This document shows positions 15,553 to 23,781 of a stretch of DNA of 64,000 nucleotides, piece after piece; the stretch's first letter is position 1; each line of letters begins with the position of its first letter. The notes beneath the pieces were generated by a model. The model ran no database searches and was not told the origin of the DNA. It worked only from the letters and a program-made list of their open reading frames with translations. This stretch comes from Aureimonas sp. AU20. Lineage in GTDB: Bacteria > Pseudomonadota > Alphaproteobacteria > Rhizobiales > Rhizobiaceae. The stretch covers positions 3,162,001-3,226,000 of the forward strand of contig NZ_CP006367.1 of the NCBI RefSeq assembly GCF_001442755.1, written 5' to 3'. Made by a program: the position numbers and the translations under genes.

Positions 15553-17269
15553 GGGTCAGGGCTACGACGTTTTCGGGAGGGGTTTCACCGACGCGCGCGC
15601 GCTCGGCACAATTGGTCGGGATGCGCACCGTGACGGTGGTGCCGCGTCCCTCTTGGCTCTCGATCTCCATGGTTCCGTGGTGAAGCTCGGCGAACCCGCG
15701 CACGAGCGACAGGCCGAGGCCGGTTCCCTCGTAGCGGCGGCTGGGGCCGTGCGAAAGCTGGACGAAGGGCCGGCCGAGGCGGCCGATATCCTCGTGCGCG
15801 ATGCCGATGCCGGTGTCCGACACCTGCAGCACGAGATCCTCGCCCTCGATCCGCGCACCGAGGCAGATCGTGCCTTCCTCGGTGAACTTCACGGCGTTGG
15901 CGAGAAGATTGACCAGGATCTGCTGGCACACGCGCCGGTCGGCGGTGACGAGCTCGGGCTGCTCTGCCGTGCGCAGAACGAGGCGAAGCTGTTTGCGATC
16001 GGCCTCGCAGCCGACCATCTCCGCCGCCGCCAGCGCCACGGCCGCCACGGGAAAGGGCTCCATGGTCAGGTCGTAGCGCCCGGCCTCGATCTTGGACATG
16101 TCGAGAAGGCCGTTGACGATCTCGAGCAGGTGCAGGCCCGAGCGGTGGATCACGCCGACATAATCCTTCTGGCGCGGATCGTTGAAGGGGCCGAAGGTCT
16201 CGCCTTCGAGCAGCTCGGAAAAGCCGACGATGGCGTTCAGAGGCGTGCGCAGCTCGTGCGAGATCGTCGCCAGGAAGGCGCTCTCCGTGCGGGACGGCGC
16301 GGCGGCCTCGGCAAGAGCGGGCGCAGCAGTGCCTTCGGTCTCGCGGATCGCGGCGTCGAGGCGCAGAAGCGTGCCGTCGTCGGAATGGATTGGCGTCAGC
16401 GTCACGAGGCAGGTGCGAAACGCGCCGGGCTCGGCGCCGCGCAGGCGAAGCGCGAGCTCCGTCTCACCCTGGCCAAGGCGCATGGCGTCGAGCGTCTTGA
16501 GAAAGGCCACGCGGTCGAGAAGGTGGAGGCGCTGGCTGAAGGCCGTGCCGGCCGAGGCGCCGCCGATGAGGCGCCCTTCCGCGTCGAGCGACAGGGCGGC
16601 CAATGCGGGCTTGGCGCCGCTTGCGTCCGACGGGCGGACGGCGAGTCTATGCAGGACGAGCGCGACATAGGCGGTGATGGCGGGCAGCGCGAGGGTCGTG
16701 CCGGCAAAGCCCTGGTCGCTCGGGCCGAGGCCATGCAGAGACAGGAACCCGACGAGACCCGCGCCCAGAAACACGGCCGGCAGCATCAGGCGAAACAGCA
16801 GCGTCTGCCCGGCCAGCCGCGCCTCGACAGGGCCGACGGCGAGCAGAAGCAGCGGCCAGAAGCTATCGACGCGAACCGACAGGAGAGCCAGCATCCCGGC
16901 CACCAGCGAGTAAAGGCCGGCAGCGGCCAAATCCGTCTCGCCCGTCGCCGCCACGGCCACGGCCGCGACGAGCGCGCCGAAGCCGAGCACGGCGGCACAA
17001 GCGATCGCGGATACGCCGAAACCGGCCGCGCCCAGAAGCGGGGCGGCCATGGCGCAGACGAGGCCGGCCAGAACCAGCGCGCCGCAGAACGAGGCGAGCC
17101 GGCGCTTGGCCGCAAGGCTTTCGCCCGGCACGTCGATCAATGCCTGGCACCGATCGGCCCACGCCCTGCCCGCGCGTCGCAGAACTCCTGCATGTCCTGC
17201 GTTCCGCGCGTTTTCCAATGGAATCATCATGGATCCACACGTCTCGGTCGGGGCATCCGGCGTCGTCAT
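15494..17269 (-). CDS. divJ: membrane sensor histidine kinase, DivJ-like
   Basis: A 591-residue hybrid-free kinase. Residues ~60-210 hold about five membrane segments; ~220-315 is PAS-like. The H box is FLATISHELRTPL with the phospho-His at residue 338, the N box is NLLANAVKFT, and the G boxes are DTGIGI and GTGLGLSLV. Length and His position match what I recall for Caulobacter DivJ, the kinase of DivK and PleD. GGAGG lies before the ATG, and an exact CtrA box lies 133 bases upstream. PleC/PdhS or an orphan kinase remain possible, so the symbol is tentative. Confidence 0.6.
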   Translation of the reverse strand: MTTPDAPTETCGSMMIPLENARNAGHAGVLRRAGRAWADRCQALIDVPGESLAAKRRLASFCGALVLAGLVCAMAAPLLGAAGFGVSAIACAAVLGFGALVAAVAVAATGETDLAAAGLYSLVAGMLALLSVRVDSFWPLLLLAVGPVEARLAGQTLLFRLMLPAVFLGAGLVGFLSLHGLGPSDQGFAGTTLALPAITAYVALVLHRLAVRPSDASGAKPALAALSLDAEGRLIGGASAGTAFSQRLHLLDRVAFLKTLDAMRLGQGETELALRLRGAEPGAFRTCLVTLTPIHSDDGTLLRLDAAIRETEGTAAPALAEAAAPSRTESAFLATISHELRTPLNAIVGFSELLEGETFGPFNDPRQKDYVGVIHRSGLHLLEIVNGLLDMSKIEAGRYDLTMEPFPVAAVALAAAEMVGCEADRKQLRLVLRTAEQPELVTADRRVCQQILVNLLANAVKFTEEGTICLGARIEGEDLVLQVSDTGIGIAHEDIGRLGRPFVQLSHGPSRRYEGTGLGLSLVRGFAELHHGTMEIESQEGRGTTVTVRIPTNCAERARVGETPPENVVALTHARQKASLSSQAFPTRRSA

Positions 17270-17585
17270 GACACCTCCGTACCGTCATTCAACATGGGTC
17301 CGATCTTGGCTCTTAACCTTTTAAGGAAGCCATAAACCTCAGGACGGGATCGGCCGATCGGCGTCCGGGCGGCCCATCCCCAGGCCCTTTTGGGTTCATG
17401 GTTAACCAGCGATTAAGGATGAAATTTCCTTGGCTTAACCTGTGTCGAAATTGCGCCGGGGGGCGATCTTCGGCCCCTATTCCCCGTCCAATCGCTCACG
17501 ACCCCCTGCAATTCGACTCGAATTCAAGGCAAACTGAACGTCCGGGGATCGTCAACCGGAACAGGGTCTTACAGGTCGTCCGTCC
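17270..17585. other. divergent promoter region of kinase and DUF5330 genes
   Basis: A 316-base AT-richer intergenic region. It holds an exact CtrA box (17402-17416), a palindromic TTAACCTTTTAAGG stretch around 17314, and another TTAA near 17435. No gene or RNA is visible. Confidence 0.6.
17402..17416 (+). promoter_or_regulatory. CtrA box TTAA-N7-TTAA
   Basis: An exact match: TTAA at 17402-17405, seven bases, TTAA at 17413-17416. It lies 133 bases from the kinase start and 170 bases from the DUF5330 start, in a divergent promoter region. Confidence 0.65.
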
Positions 17586-18332
17586 ATGCGCTTCTTGATC
17601 AAGATCGCTTTTCTCATCGGCCTCGTCGCGCTCTTCCTGCCGGGCCGGTCCGACAAGGAAGAGGGTCACGAGCCCGGCCTATCTCCGGTTGTGCTTCTCT
17701 ACGGCGTACAGCAGGCCTTCTCCGATCTCGGCAGCTTCTGCGAACGCTCGCCGGCCGCCTGCGCCACGGCGCGGGACGCCGCGAGCTTCGTCGCCCAACG
17801 CGTCACCGAAGGCGCGGCGATCGGCTACGGGCTGATCCGCGAGAAAGTCGCGGGCCTGCCGCCCGAGACGCCGGCCGACGCGCGCCCGGCGCCCAAGGCC
17901 TATACGCCGCCCGGCGCGGCCAGGCCGGCGGGCGCGCGCCCGGCAGGCGAGATGACGACCGGCGCCGTAGCGCCCAATGCCGCTCCGATGCTCGCGAGCA
18001 CCAAGGCTCCGGGATCGGCGCAAGCGCCCCGCGCCCTCGCCTTCGCGCCGGCCGAGCGCGTGCCGTCCGCCGGCTTCGCCCCGCGCCCCGCACCGGCGAC
18101 CGCCCTTCACGCGCCGCAGCCCTATCGCCAGCCCGTGCCCGCGAAGACCGCAAGCGAGCCGGCGCGCACGGCTTCCGCGCTTCCCGCCGAGTTGGACCAT
18201 GTTCCCGGCAGCCCCAAGCCCTTCCGCATGCCGGCCATGGCGGGCGGCGCGCGCGACGCGGCCCATCCGCTGCCGCAGGCCATCGTGCCGCCGGAGCGCG
18301 CGCCGGTTCCCCGATTCGCCCCGCGCGCCTGA
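17586..18332 (+). CDS. DUF5330 protein
   Basis: A 248-residue rhizobial DUF5330 protein. The N-terminus is a membrane anchor (FLIKIAFLIGLVALFLP), followed by LLYGVQQAFSDLGSFCERSPAAC and ARDAASFVAQRVTEGAAIGYG, the conserved part. The rest is low-complexity Pro/Ala-rich and probably periplasmic. It precedes sufE on the same strand with 63 bases between. Function unknown; an exact CtrA box lies upstream. Confidence 0.82.
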   Translation: MRFLIKIAFLIGLVALFLPGRSDKEEGHEPGLSPVVLLYGVQQAFSDLGSFCERSPAACATARDAASFVAQRVTEGAAIGYGLIREKVAGLPPETPADARPAPKAYTPPGAARPAGARPAGEMTTGAVAPNAAPMLASTKAPGSAQAPRALAFAPAERVPSAGFAPRPAPATALHAPQPYRQPVPAKTASEPARTASALPAELDHVPGSPKPFRMPAMAGGARDAAHPLPQAIVPPERAPVPRFAPRA

Positions 18333-18395
18333 CAAGCGCGCCCGCTCTTCTTATATGAGCGGTTGAACAGGGCCGGGCCGAAGGAATCAGCTGGT

Positions 18396-18827
18396 ATGAG
18401 GACGATCGAGGACATCCAGGGCGATTTCGAGCTTCTGGACGATTGGGAAGACCGCTACCGCTACGTGATCGAACTCGGCCGCGAACTTCCACCTATGCCA
18501 GCGGACGATATGAACGAGCACACCAAGGTGCCGGGCTGCGTCAGCCAGGTCTGGCTCACCAGCCAGAGCGACGGGGCGACCCCCCCGCATCTCAGCTTCC
18601 GGGGCGAGTCGGATGCCCATATCGTGCGCGGTCTGGTCGCCATTGCGCTGTCGGTCTATTCCGGCCGCAGCGCGCCGGAGATCCTGGCGACCGACGCGGA
18701 GACGATCTTCAAGAGCCTCGGGCTCAAGGAGCATCTGACGCCGCAGCGCTCCAACGGTCTGCGCTCCATGGTGGCCCGCATCCAGCGCGACGCGAAGACC
18801 GCGCTGGAGGCGCAAGCGGCCGCCTGA
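18396..18827 (+). CDS. sufE: SufE family sulfur-acceptor protein
   Basis: A 143-residue SufE homologue. The catalytic Cys is in KVPGCVSQVWL, and the conserved IVRGLVAIALSVYSGRSAPEI block follows. It takes persulfide from the SufS cysteine desulfurase for Fe-S cluster assembly. The ATG at 18396 (MRTIEDIQ) is preferred over 18363 because the family starts here and AAGGAA lies upstream. The suf operon itself is not in the window. Confidence 0.92.
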   Translation: MRTIEDIQGDFELLDDWEDRYRYVIELGRELPPMPADDMNEHTKVPGCVSQVWLTSQSDGATPPHLSFRGESDAHIVRGLVAIALSVYSGRSAPEILATDAETIFKSLGLKEHLTPQRSNGLRSMVARIQRDAKTALEAQAAA

Positions 18828-19298
18828 TCAGGGCTCCGCCGTCCAGCCACGCAGCCCGCCCCTCCCCTCGCCCGCCTGATGAACTAGGCCGTAGTGGCGC
18901 GCCAGCGCGCCAAGGCCGGCCTTGAGCATGAGCTTGGCCGAGCGCACCGGCCATTGCCGCTCGCGCTCGACCTGCTCCGTCCCCTTTAGGAAGCAGCAGA
19001 CATCGACCAGCACGCCTGAAAGCTCCGGCCCCACGGCCGTGAGCGCGGCGCCGACGCGCTTGCGGCAGTCCAGCGCCGCGTCGCCGAGATCGTTTTCCCC
19101 TGAGCGGCCGCGCCCCGAACCGGGGAGCCCGTCCCAGCTCTGCGTGACACGCGGCATCATCGCGCCTCGCGTCCAATCCCGCCGCAGACGCTCGCCCGCC
19201 TCCGCCTCGGGCGCGGTGAGCCAGGGCTGGCCATCCGTGCCGCGCCGGGTCGCCAGCCGTGCCAAGGGCGATTCGTCGCTGATGCTTCTTGCGGCCAT
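18828..19298 (-). CDS. DUF6456 protein
   Basis: A 156-residue protein with the C-terminal DUF6456 block: LGDAALDCRKRVGAALTAVG, SGVLVDVCCFLKGTEQVERE and KLMLKAGLGALARHYGL. The family looks like a small helical DNA- or regulator-associated domain. It is two bases after the DnaA-C-domain gene, so the pair is probably one operon. No catalytic motif; function unknown. Confidence 0.82.
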   Translation of the reverse strand: MAARSISDESPLARLATRRGTDGQPWLTAPEAEAGERLRRDWTRGAMMPRVTQSWDGLPGSGRGRSGENDLGDAALDCRKRVGAALTAVGPELSGVLVDVCCFLKGTEQVERERQWPVRSAKLMLKAGLGALARHYGLVHQAGEGRGGLRGWTAEP

Positions 19299-19300
19299 GC

Positions 19301-19705
19301 TCAGATCCCTTCTCCATCCTCGTTCGGCACGGTGAGCCGGCGGCAGGCCTTGGCCAGATTCTCCATCCGAGTCAGCAGCCGGTCGAAATCGGGATCGTCC
19401 CGCTGGTCCTCGATCCGCTGCAGAGCGTAGGCGACGCTCGATCGGTCTCGCCCGAACCCCTCCGCCACCAGAAGCGGCGGAAGCTGGAAGGCGACATGCG
19501 CGAGATAGATCGCGGTGTGCCGGGCATGGGCGATGTCGGCCCGCGCACGGTGCCGCGAGAGCATGTCCTGCGCCGAGATGCCGAGAAAGGCCGCCACGAT
19601 CTCGCACGCCACATGGCACTGCAGCCGGCGCTGCGTGGGCGAGACGGGCACGAAACAGGGATGCGCCCGGGGACCCTGATTCGGCCGATAGGGATGGGGA
19701 GACAT
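19301..19705 (-). CDS. helix-turn-helix protein with DnaA C-terminal-like domain
   Basis: A 134-residue DNA-binding protein. Residues ~30-115 form a DnaA domain IV-like HTH: CEIVAAFLGISAQDMLSRHR, ARHTAIYLAHVAFQL and FGRDRSSVAYALQRIED, the latter resembling the DnaA signature. It has no ATPase domain, so it is not DnaA itself. The ATG at 19705 follows GAGG. A perfect alphaproteobacterial LexA box lies 72 bases upstream, suggesting SOS control. First gene of an operon with DUF6456. Confidence 0.82.
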   Translation of the reverse strand: MSPHPYRPNQGPRAHPCFVPVSPTQRRLQCHVACEIVAAFLGISAQDMLSRHRARADIAHARHTAIYLAHVAFQLPPLLVAEGFGRDRSSVAYALQRIEDQRDDPDFDRLLTRMENLAKACRRLTVPNEDGEGI

Positions 19706-19776
19706 GAAGGTCCTCGTTTCGGTCACCAGGCGACAAGATACGGCCCGTCCGGCCGTGTAGGAATGTTTTCTTATTT

Positions 19777-19791
19777 GTTCTCTTTTTGTTC
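19777..19791. promoter_or_regulatory. LexA (SOS) box GTTC-N7-GTTC
   Basis: GTTC at 19777-19780 and GTTC at 19788-19791 with seven bases (TCTTTTT) between, the alphaproteobacterial LexA operator. It lies in an AT-rich patch between divergent genes, 72 bases from the HTH gene and 136 bases from the gene at 19927. Confidence 0.65.
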
Positions 19792-19926
19792 TATCATCAA
19801 ACCCCTGCCGCCCAAGGGTTTGATGCCGGCTTTTCCACAAGCCTCGCGCGAAACTTCCCCGAATCTGTCCCCCGCTCCCGGGCCGGCCGCACCCTCGAAG
19901 CTCCCATTCATTCGAGGAATGCCCCC

Positions 19927-20397
19927 ATGCTCGACCATCCCGCCCCCACCGCGCTCGACCGTTTCGAGGCGCAGCTTCGCCTCTCGGCCGAGATTTTCGC
20001 CGCGCGCGCCCTCGGCCCCGGCTCGAGCGACGAGAGCGCGGCGATCGGCTTTGCCCGGCGCTTCGGCTTTTTGACGGGTGGAGAAACTAGTCTCGCGGCG
20101 CTCGGGCCGATCGATCGCAGGGGTCTCGTGTCGAGGCTGGAGGAGGAGAACAATCGGCTCGTGCGCGCCGCGCGGCGGCGCTCAGTAGGCTACGATCTAG
20201 GGCGCCATATCGCGTTGCGCCGGGCACTGAACGCCCTCGTCCCGCACGGGGATCAGGAGGCCCCGCCCGCTCCGACGCTGCAGAACCCTCTGTCGGGTCG
20301 CGAATTGAACGGGCGTTTTCGAAAGAGGGTGGCACGGCCGGCAGAAGTCGAGGAGCGGCTTAGTCCGCCGTCTCGCCGCCTTGGCGCAGCCTGCTGA
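19927..20397 (+). CDS. hypothetical protein
   Basis: A 156-residue protein with an N-terminal helical region (ALDRFEAQLRLSAEIFAARA), then SRLEEENNRLVRAARRRSVG and YDLGRHIALRRALNAL, which resemble small rhizobial helical proteins of unknown function. The C-terminal 50 residues look low in conservation and overlap the ModE-type gene on the other strand by 38 bases. It may be controlled by the LexA box upstream. Confidence 0.6.
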   Translation: MLDHPAPTALDRFEAQLRLSAEIFAARALGPGSSDESAAIGFARRFGFLTGGETSLAALGPIDRRGLVSRLEEENNRLVRAARRRSVGYDLGRHIALRRALNALVPHGDQEAPPAPTLQNPLSGRELNGRFRKRVARPAEVEERLSPPSRRLGAAC

Positions 20398-20752
20398 CGA
20401 GTTCTTCCAGATCGGCGGCGATGGCCCCGTCGCTCGCCGCCTGCATCCGCCGATAGCGTTCGGTGATCTCAAGCCCGAGCGGGGTCAGCTGCGCCCCGCC
20501 ATGGCCCGCCCCGCCCCGGTGCATCTCGACCAGCGGGGCGTCGAACGTCGCGTTGAGCTCTTCCACCAGCGTCCAGGCCCGCTTATAGCTCATGCCCATC
20601 CGCCGCCCGGCGGCGGCGATCGAACCGGTGGCGCCAATCCCCTCCAGAAGATCGACGCGGCCGGGGCCGAGGATGCGCTTCTCCCCGAAGACGAAGCGCA
20701 GCCGGGTGATCGGAGAGGCGTGGCTGGGTTTGGGCTGGGTCGGGTCGTCCAT
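20360..20752 (-). CDS. ModE-type winged helix regulator, N-terminal domain only
   Basis: A 130-residue LysR-like winged HTH of the ModE group. The motif ARVDLLEGIGATGSIAAAGR-like segment is followed by MGMSYKRAWTLVEELNATF and LVEMHRGGAGHGGAQLTPLG. It lacks the two molybdate-binding Mop domains of full ModE, so it may sense metal indirectly or through its short C-terminus. A molybdoenzyme operon lies about 4 kb away (24816-28545). No transport genes are adjacent. Confidence 0.82.
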   Translation of the reverse strand: MDDPTQPKPSHASPITRLRFVFGEKRILGPGRVDLLEGIGATGSIAAAGRRMGMSYKRAWTLVEELNATFDAPLVEMHRGGAGHGGAQLTPLGLEITERYRRMQAASDGAIAADLEELVSRLRQGGETAD

Positions 20753-20818
20753 GTCGGTCTCGCGTGGCCTCGCCTTTCCTAGCGAAAAGGCGAACCTGCC
20801 GCGAGCCCCGGTAGCCCG

Positions 20819-21502
20819 TCAGCGATTCTCGACGCGGTAATGCAGCTTCACGATGCCCTTCTCGTCCGCCTCGCAGGAAAGAAGCGTGAGCTTGCGCGAG
20901 CCGCGCCAGTCCGGCCGGATGTCGAACAGGCTCGGCGCGTCTGGCCGCCCGTCGGTCAGCGGCAGGACGAACTGGACGATCTCGTCCACCAGCCCAGCAT
21001 TCAGAACCGAGCCGTTGACCCCGCCGCCGCCTTCGAGAAGCAGGCGCTTGATGCCGAGATCGCGAGCCAGCGTGTCCATCACCTTCGCGAAGTCGATTTC
21101 CCCCGCCCCGCCGAAGACATAGGAGACGCCCTGCTTGCGCAGGAAAGCGAGATAATCGTCCGGCACGTCCTCAGCCAGGATCGCGACGAAATGCTCGCCG
21201 TCGATCTCGTTGCGCTTCCAGTTCAGCTTGCCGGCGTGGTCGAGCGCGATGGCGAACTGGCCGGCGTCCGGCTTGGCATACCAGTTGGTGCGCTCGATCG
21301 GCCCCGTGGCAAGGCCCCGCTCCCACTCGCCGCCCGCATCGAAATCCTCTTCCATCGTGACGCGGCCGACGAGCCAGGCATCGCCCTTCAACTCGTCATG
21401 GGCCGATTCGAAAATGTCGGAGGGCGCGTCGATGGCCCAGCCTTCGGTGAGGACGCGTCCGTCCACGGAGGTCATCATCAGGCAGACGATATGAGGCTTC
21501 AC
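20819..21502 (-). CDS. dihydrofolate reductase / RibD C-terminal family protein
   Basis: A 227-residue protein of the RibD C-terminal reductase family. It starts with PHIVCLMMTSVDGRV and has FAIALDHAGKLNW, a GVSYVFGGAGEIDF substrate loop and the RLLLEGGGGVNGSVLNAGLV NADPH-binding motif, then DEIVQFVLPL. It should reduce a pteridine- or flavin-like substrate with NADPH. It is not in a riboflavin operon, so the substrate is open. The alcohol dehydrogenase upstream is separated by a terminator. Confidence 0.85.
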   Translation of the reverse strand: MKPHIVCLMMTSVDGRVLTEGWAIDAPSDIFESAHDELKGDAWLVGRVTMEEDFDAGGEWERGLATGPIERTNWYAKPDAGQFAIALDHAGKLNWKRNEIDGEHFVAILAEDVPDDYLAFLRKQGVSYVFGGAGEIDFAKVMDTLARDLGIKRLLLEGGGGVNGSVLNAGLVDEIVQFVLPLTDGRPDAPSLFDIRPDWRGSRKLTLLSCEADEKGIVKLHYRVENR

Positions 21503-21533
21503 GGCAGAGCTTTCGCTTGTTGGAGACGAAACG

Positions 21534-21559
21534 AAAACGCCGGCCCGAAGGCCGGCGTT
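21534..21559 (-). terminator. terminator after the alcohol dehydrogenase gene
   Basis: A perfect 10-bp stem (AACGCCGGCC at 21536-21545 with GGCCGGCGTT at 21550-21559), CGAA loop, and TTTTCG on the minus strand. Confidence 0.85.
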
Positions 21560-21586
21560 CCCTGATTCGCGATTGTCGGGGAGCGG

Positions 21587-22654
21587 TCAGGCCGCCTGCT
21601 TGGTCTCGGCGAGCGAGGCCATGTCGATGACGAAGCGATAATGGACGTCGCCCTTCACCGTACGGTCGAAGGCTTCGTTGATCTCGGCGATCTTGATCGT
21701 CTCGATATCGCAGGCGATCCCGTGCTCGGCGCAGAAATCGAGCATTTCCTGCGTCTCGGCGATGCCGCCGATCAGCGATCCGATCACGGACTTGCGGCCG
21801 AGAATGAGGTTCACGCCGCTGACCGGCGGGTCCAGCGGGCCGATCACGCCGACGATGATATGCGTGCCGTCGCGCTTCAGCGTGGAAATATAGGGGTTGA
21901 GGTCGTGCGGCACGGGCACCGTGTCGAGGATGAAGTCGAACGTGCCGGCCGCCGCCTGCATCTGCGCCTCGTCGGTCGACAGGATGACGTTGGTCACGCC
22001 GAGCGCGCGCGCCTCGGCCTCCTTGGCGGGCGAGCGGGTGAACAGCGTCACCTCGGCGCCGAGCGCCACGCCGAACTTGATGCCCATGTGGCCGAGACCG
22101 CCGAGGCCCACCACGGCGAGCTTGTGTCCCTTGCCGACGCCGGCATGCTTGAGCGGCGAATAGGTGGTGATGCCGGCGCAGAGCAGCGGCGCGGCGGCGG
22201 CGAGATCGATGCTCTCGGGCATGCGCAGGACGAACTTGTCTCGCACGATGATCTGGTCGGAATAGCCGCCATAGGTGGTCTGGCCGTCGCGGCGGTCCTT
22301 GTCGGCGTAGGTCTGCGTCATGCCGTTTTCGCAATACTGCTCCAGGCCATCGGCGCAGGAGGGGCATTCCTGGCAGGAATCCACCATGCAGCCGACGCCG
22401 ACCTTGTCGCCGACCTTGTAGCCGGAGACGGCCGAGCCGATTTCGGCCACGCGGCCGACGATCTCATGGCCGGGCACCAGCGGATAGCTCGCCCAGCCCC
22501 AGTCGTTGCGGGCCTGATGGATGTCGGAATGGCAGACGCCGCAATGCGTGATCTCGATTCGGACGTCGTCCTCGCGCAGATCGCGGCGCTCGAAGCTCCA
22601 GGGCTTCATCGGCGCGCCGGCCTCGGTGCAGGCAAAACCATAGCTCGGTGTCAT
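21587..22654 (-). CDS. zinc-dependent NAD(P) alcohol dehydrogenase (YahK/CAD type)
   Basis: A 355-residue medium-chain dehydrogenase. Catalytic zinc ligands are in HCGVCHSDIHQ and GHEIVGRV, structural-zinc cysteines in CQECPSCADGLEQYC, and the nucleotide fold is GLGGLGHMGIKF. It resembles the cinnamyl alcohol/broad-range aldehyde reductases of the YahK group. It is a single-gene unit with its own terminator; the ATG is preceded by AAGGGA. Confidence 0.92.
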   Translation of the reverse strand: MTPSYGFACTEAGAPMKPWSFERRDLREDDVRIEITHCGVCHSDIHQARNDWGWASYPLVPGHEIVGRVAEIGSAVSGYKVGDKVGVGCMVDSCQECPSCADGLEQYCENGMTQTYADKDRRDGQTTYGGYSDQIIVRDKFVLRMPESIDLAAAAPLLCAGITTYSPLKHAGVGKGHKLAVVGLGGLGHMGIKFGVALGAEVTLFTRSPAKEAEARALGVTNVILSTDEAQMQAAAGTFDFILDTVPVPHDLNPYISTLKRDGTHIIVGVIGPLDPPVSGVNLILGRKSVIGSLIGGIAETQEMLDFCAEHGIACDIETIKIAEINEAFDRTVKGDVHYRFVIDMASLAETKQAA

Positions 22655-22854
22655 GCTTCAATCCCTTCAGGCGAATCCGCAAAGCGAAATTGGATCGCGC
22701 GCGAGTTATAACGCGCCCGGCCGGCTCGACCAGTCAAAACGCAGGAGGGCTTACGAAACCGCGTCCGGCGACCGACCTGACAGGTGTCTGCAAGCTTGTG
22801 GCGGAAATCGTTGTTGTCTAGGGATCGGGCGGCATAATCGGGAGAAGCTCACCC

Positions 22855-23781
22855 ATGATCGTCGTCTTCGGCTCCTTGAACGTGGATCTGGTCTGCCGGG
22901 TCGAGTCGATCCCCAAGCCGGGCGAAACGGTGCTCGCGCCGCGCTACGAGCGCATGGCCGGCGGCAAGGGCGCCAACCAAGCGACCGCCGCAGCCCGGGC
23001 GGGCGCCGAGACGCTCTTCGTCGGCGCGGTTGGGCGCGACGCTTTCGGCGAGGAAGAGGCGGAAACCCTCAAGAGCGAAGGCATCGACACCTCCGCTCTC
23101 GCCCGCGTCTCGGAGGCGACGGGCTGCGCCTTCATTACCGTCGCAAGCGATGGCGAGAACGCCATCACGGTGGCGAGTGGCGCCAACCGGCTGGCCGAGG
23201 CATCGCACCTCGCCCCGGTCTGGGCCTCCTCCCCGTCCGCCCTCGTTCTGCAGATGGAACTGCCCTTCGAGGAAACGTTGATCGCGGCGCGCGAGGCGCG
23301 CGAGCGCGGCGTGCGGGTTCTCCTGAATCTCGCGCCCGTGCCGGCCGGGGTCGATTCGGCCTCGCTGCGCGCGCTGCTGGCTACGAGCGACGTCCTGATC
23401 GTCAACGAACATGAGCTGGCGGAAACGGCTGAGATCCTCTCCGTCACTGGCACGGACGCAGACGACCTCGCCGACCGGCTGGCGGCCGAGACGAAGCTGA
23501 CGGTTCTGGCGACGCTCGGCGGCGACGGCGCGCTGCTCGCCGGCGGCGACGGCACGACCGAGCGCTTCCGTGCGCCGCGCATCGAGCCCGTGGACACGAC
23601 GGGCGCGGGCGACACACTCTGCGGCGTCGTGGCCGCCGGGCTCGACGCGGGTCTCTCGCTCGGCCAGGCGACGGAGCGCGCCGTCGCGGCCGCCTCGCTC
23701 GCTTGCCTGTCCTTTGGCGCGCGCAGCGCCATGCCGAAGACCGAGGCGATCGACAGCTTCCTGGCGAAGGGCCACGCTTGA
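22855..23781 (+). CDS. rbsK: ribokinase
   Basis: A 308-residue PfkB-family kinase. It has the ribokinase N-terminal GSLNVDLVCRVESIPKPGE, GGKGANQATAAARAG, the VNEHELAE motif and the anion-hole/catalytic DTTGAGDTLCG near residue 245. It phosphorylates D-ribose (or a related pentose) at O5. It overlaps the next sugar kinase gene by one base (TGATG). No transporter is adjacent, so substrate supply is not shown here. Confidence 0.88.
   Translation: MIVVFGSLNVDLVCRVESIPKPGETVLAPRYERMAGGKGANQATAAARAGAETLFVGAVGRDAFGEEEAETLKSEGIDTSALARVSEATGCAFITVASDGENAITVASGANRLAEASHLAPVWASSPSALVLQMELPFEETLIAAREARERGVRVLLNLAPVPAGVDSASLRALLATSDVLIVNEHELAETAEILSVTGTDADDLADRLAAETKLTVLATLGGDGALLAGGDGTTERFRAPRIEPVDTTGAGDTLCGVVAAGLDAGLSLGQATERAVAAASLACLSFGARSAMPKTEAIDSFLAKGHA

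Noticed and set aside
15185..17335. A 700-codon plus-strand frame opposite the DivJ-like kinase operon
   Set aside because: Antisense image of kinase and PG-binding genes, rich in Arg, Gly and Gln, no domain.
19301..19705. dnaA itself
   Set aside because: Only a domain IV-like HTH is present; no AAA+ domain.
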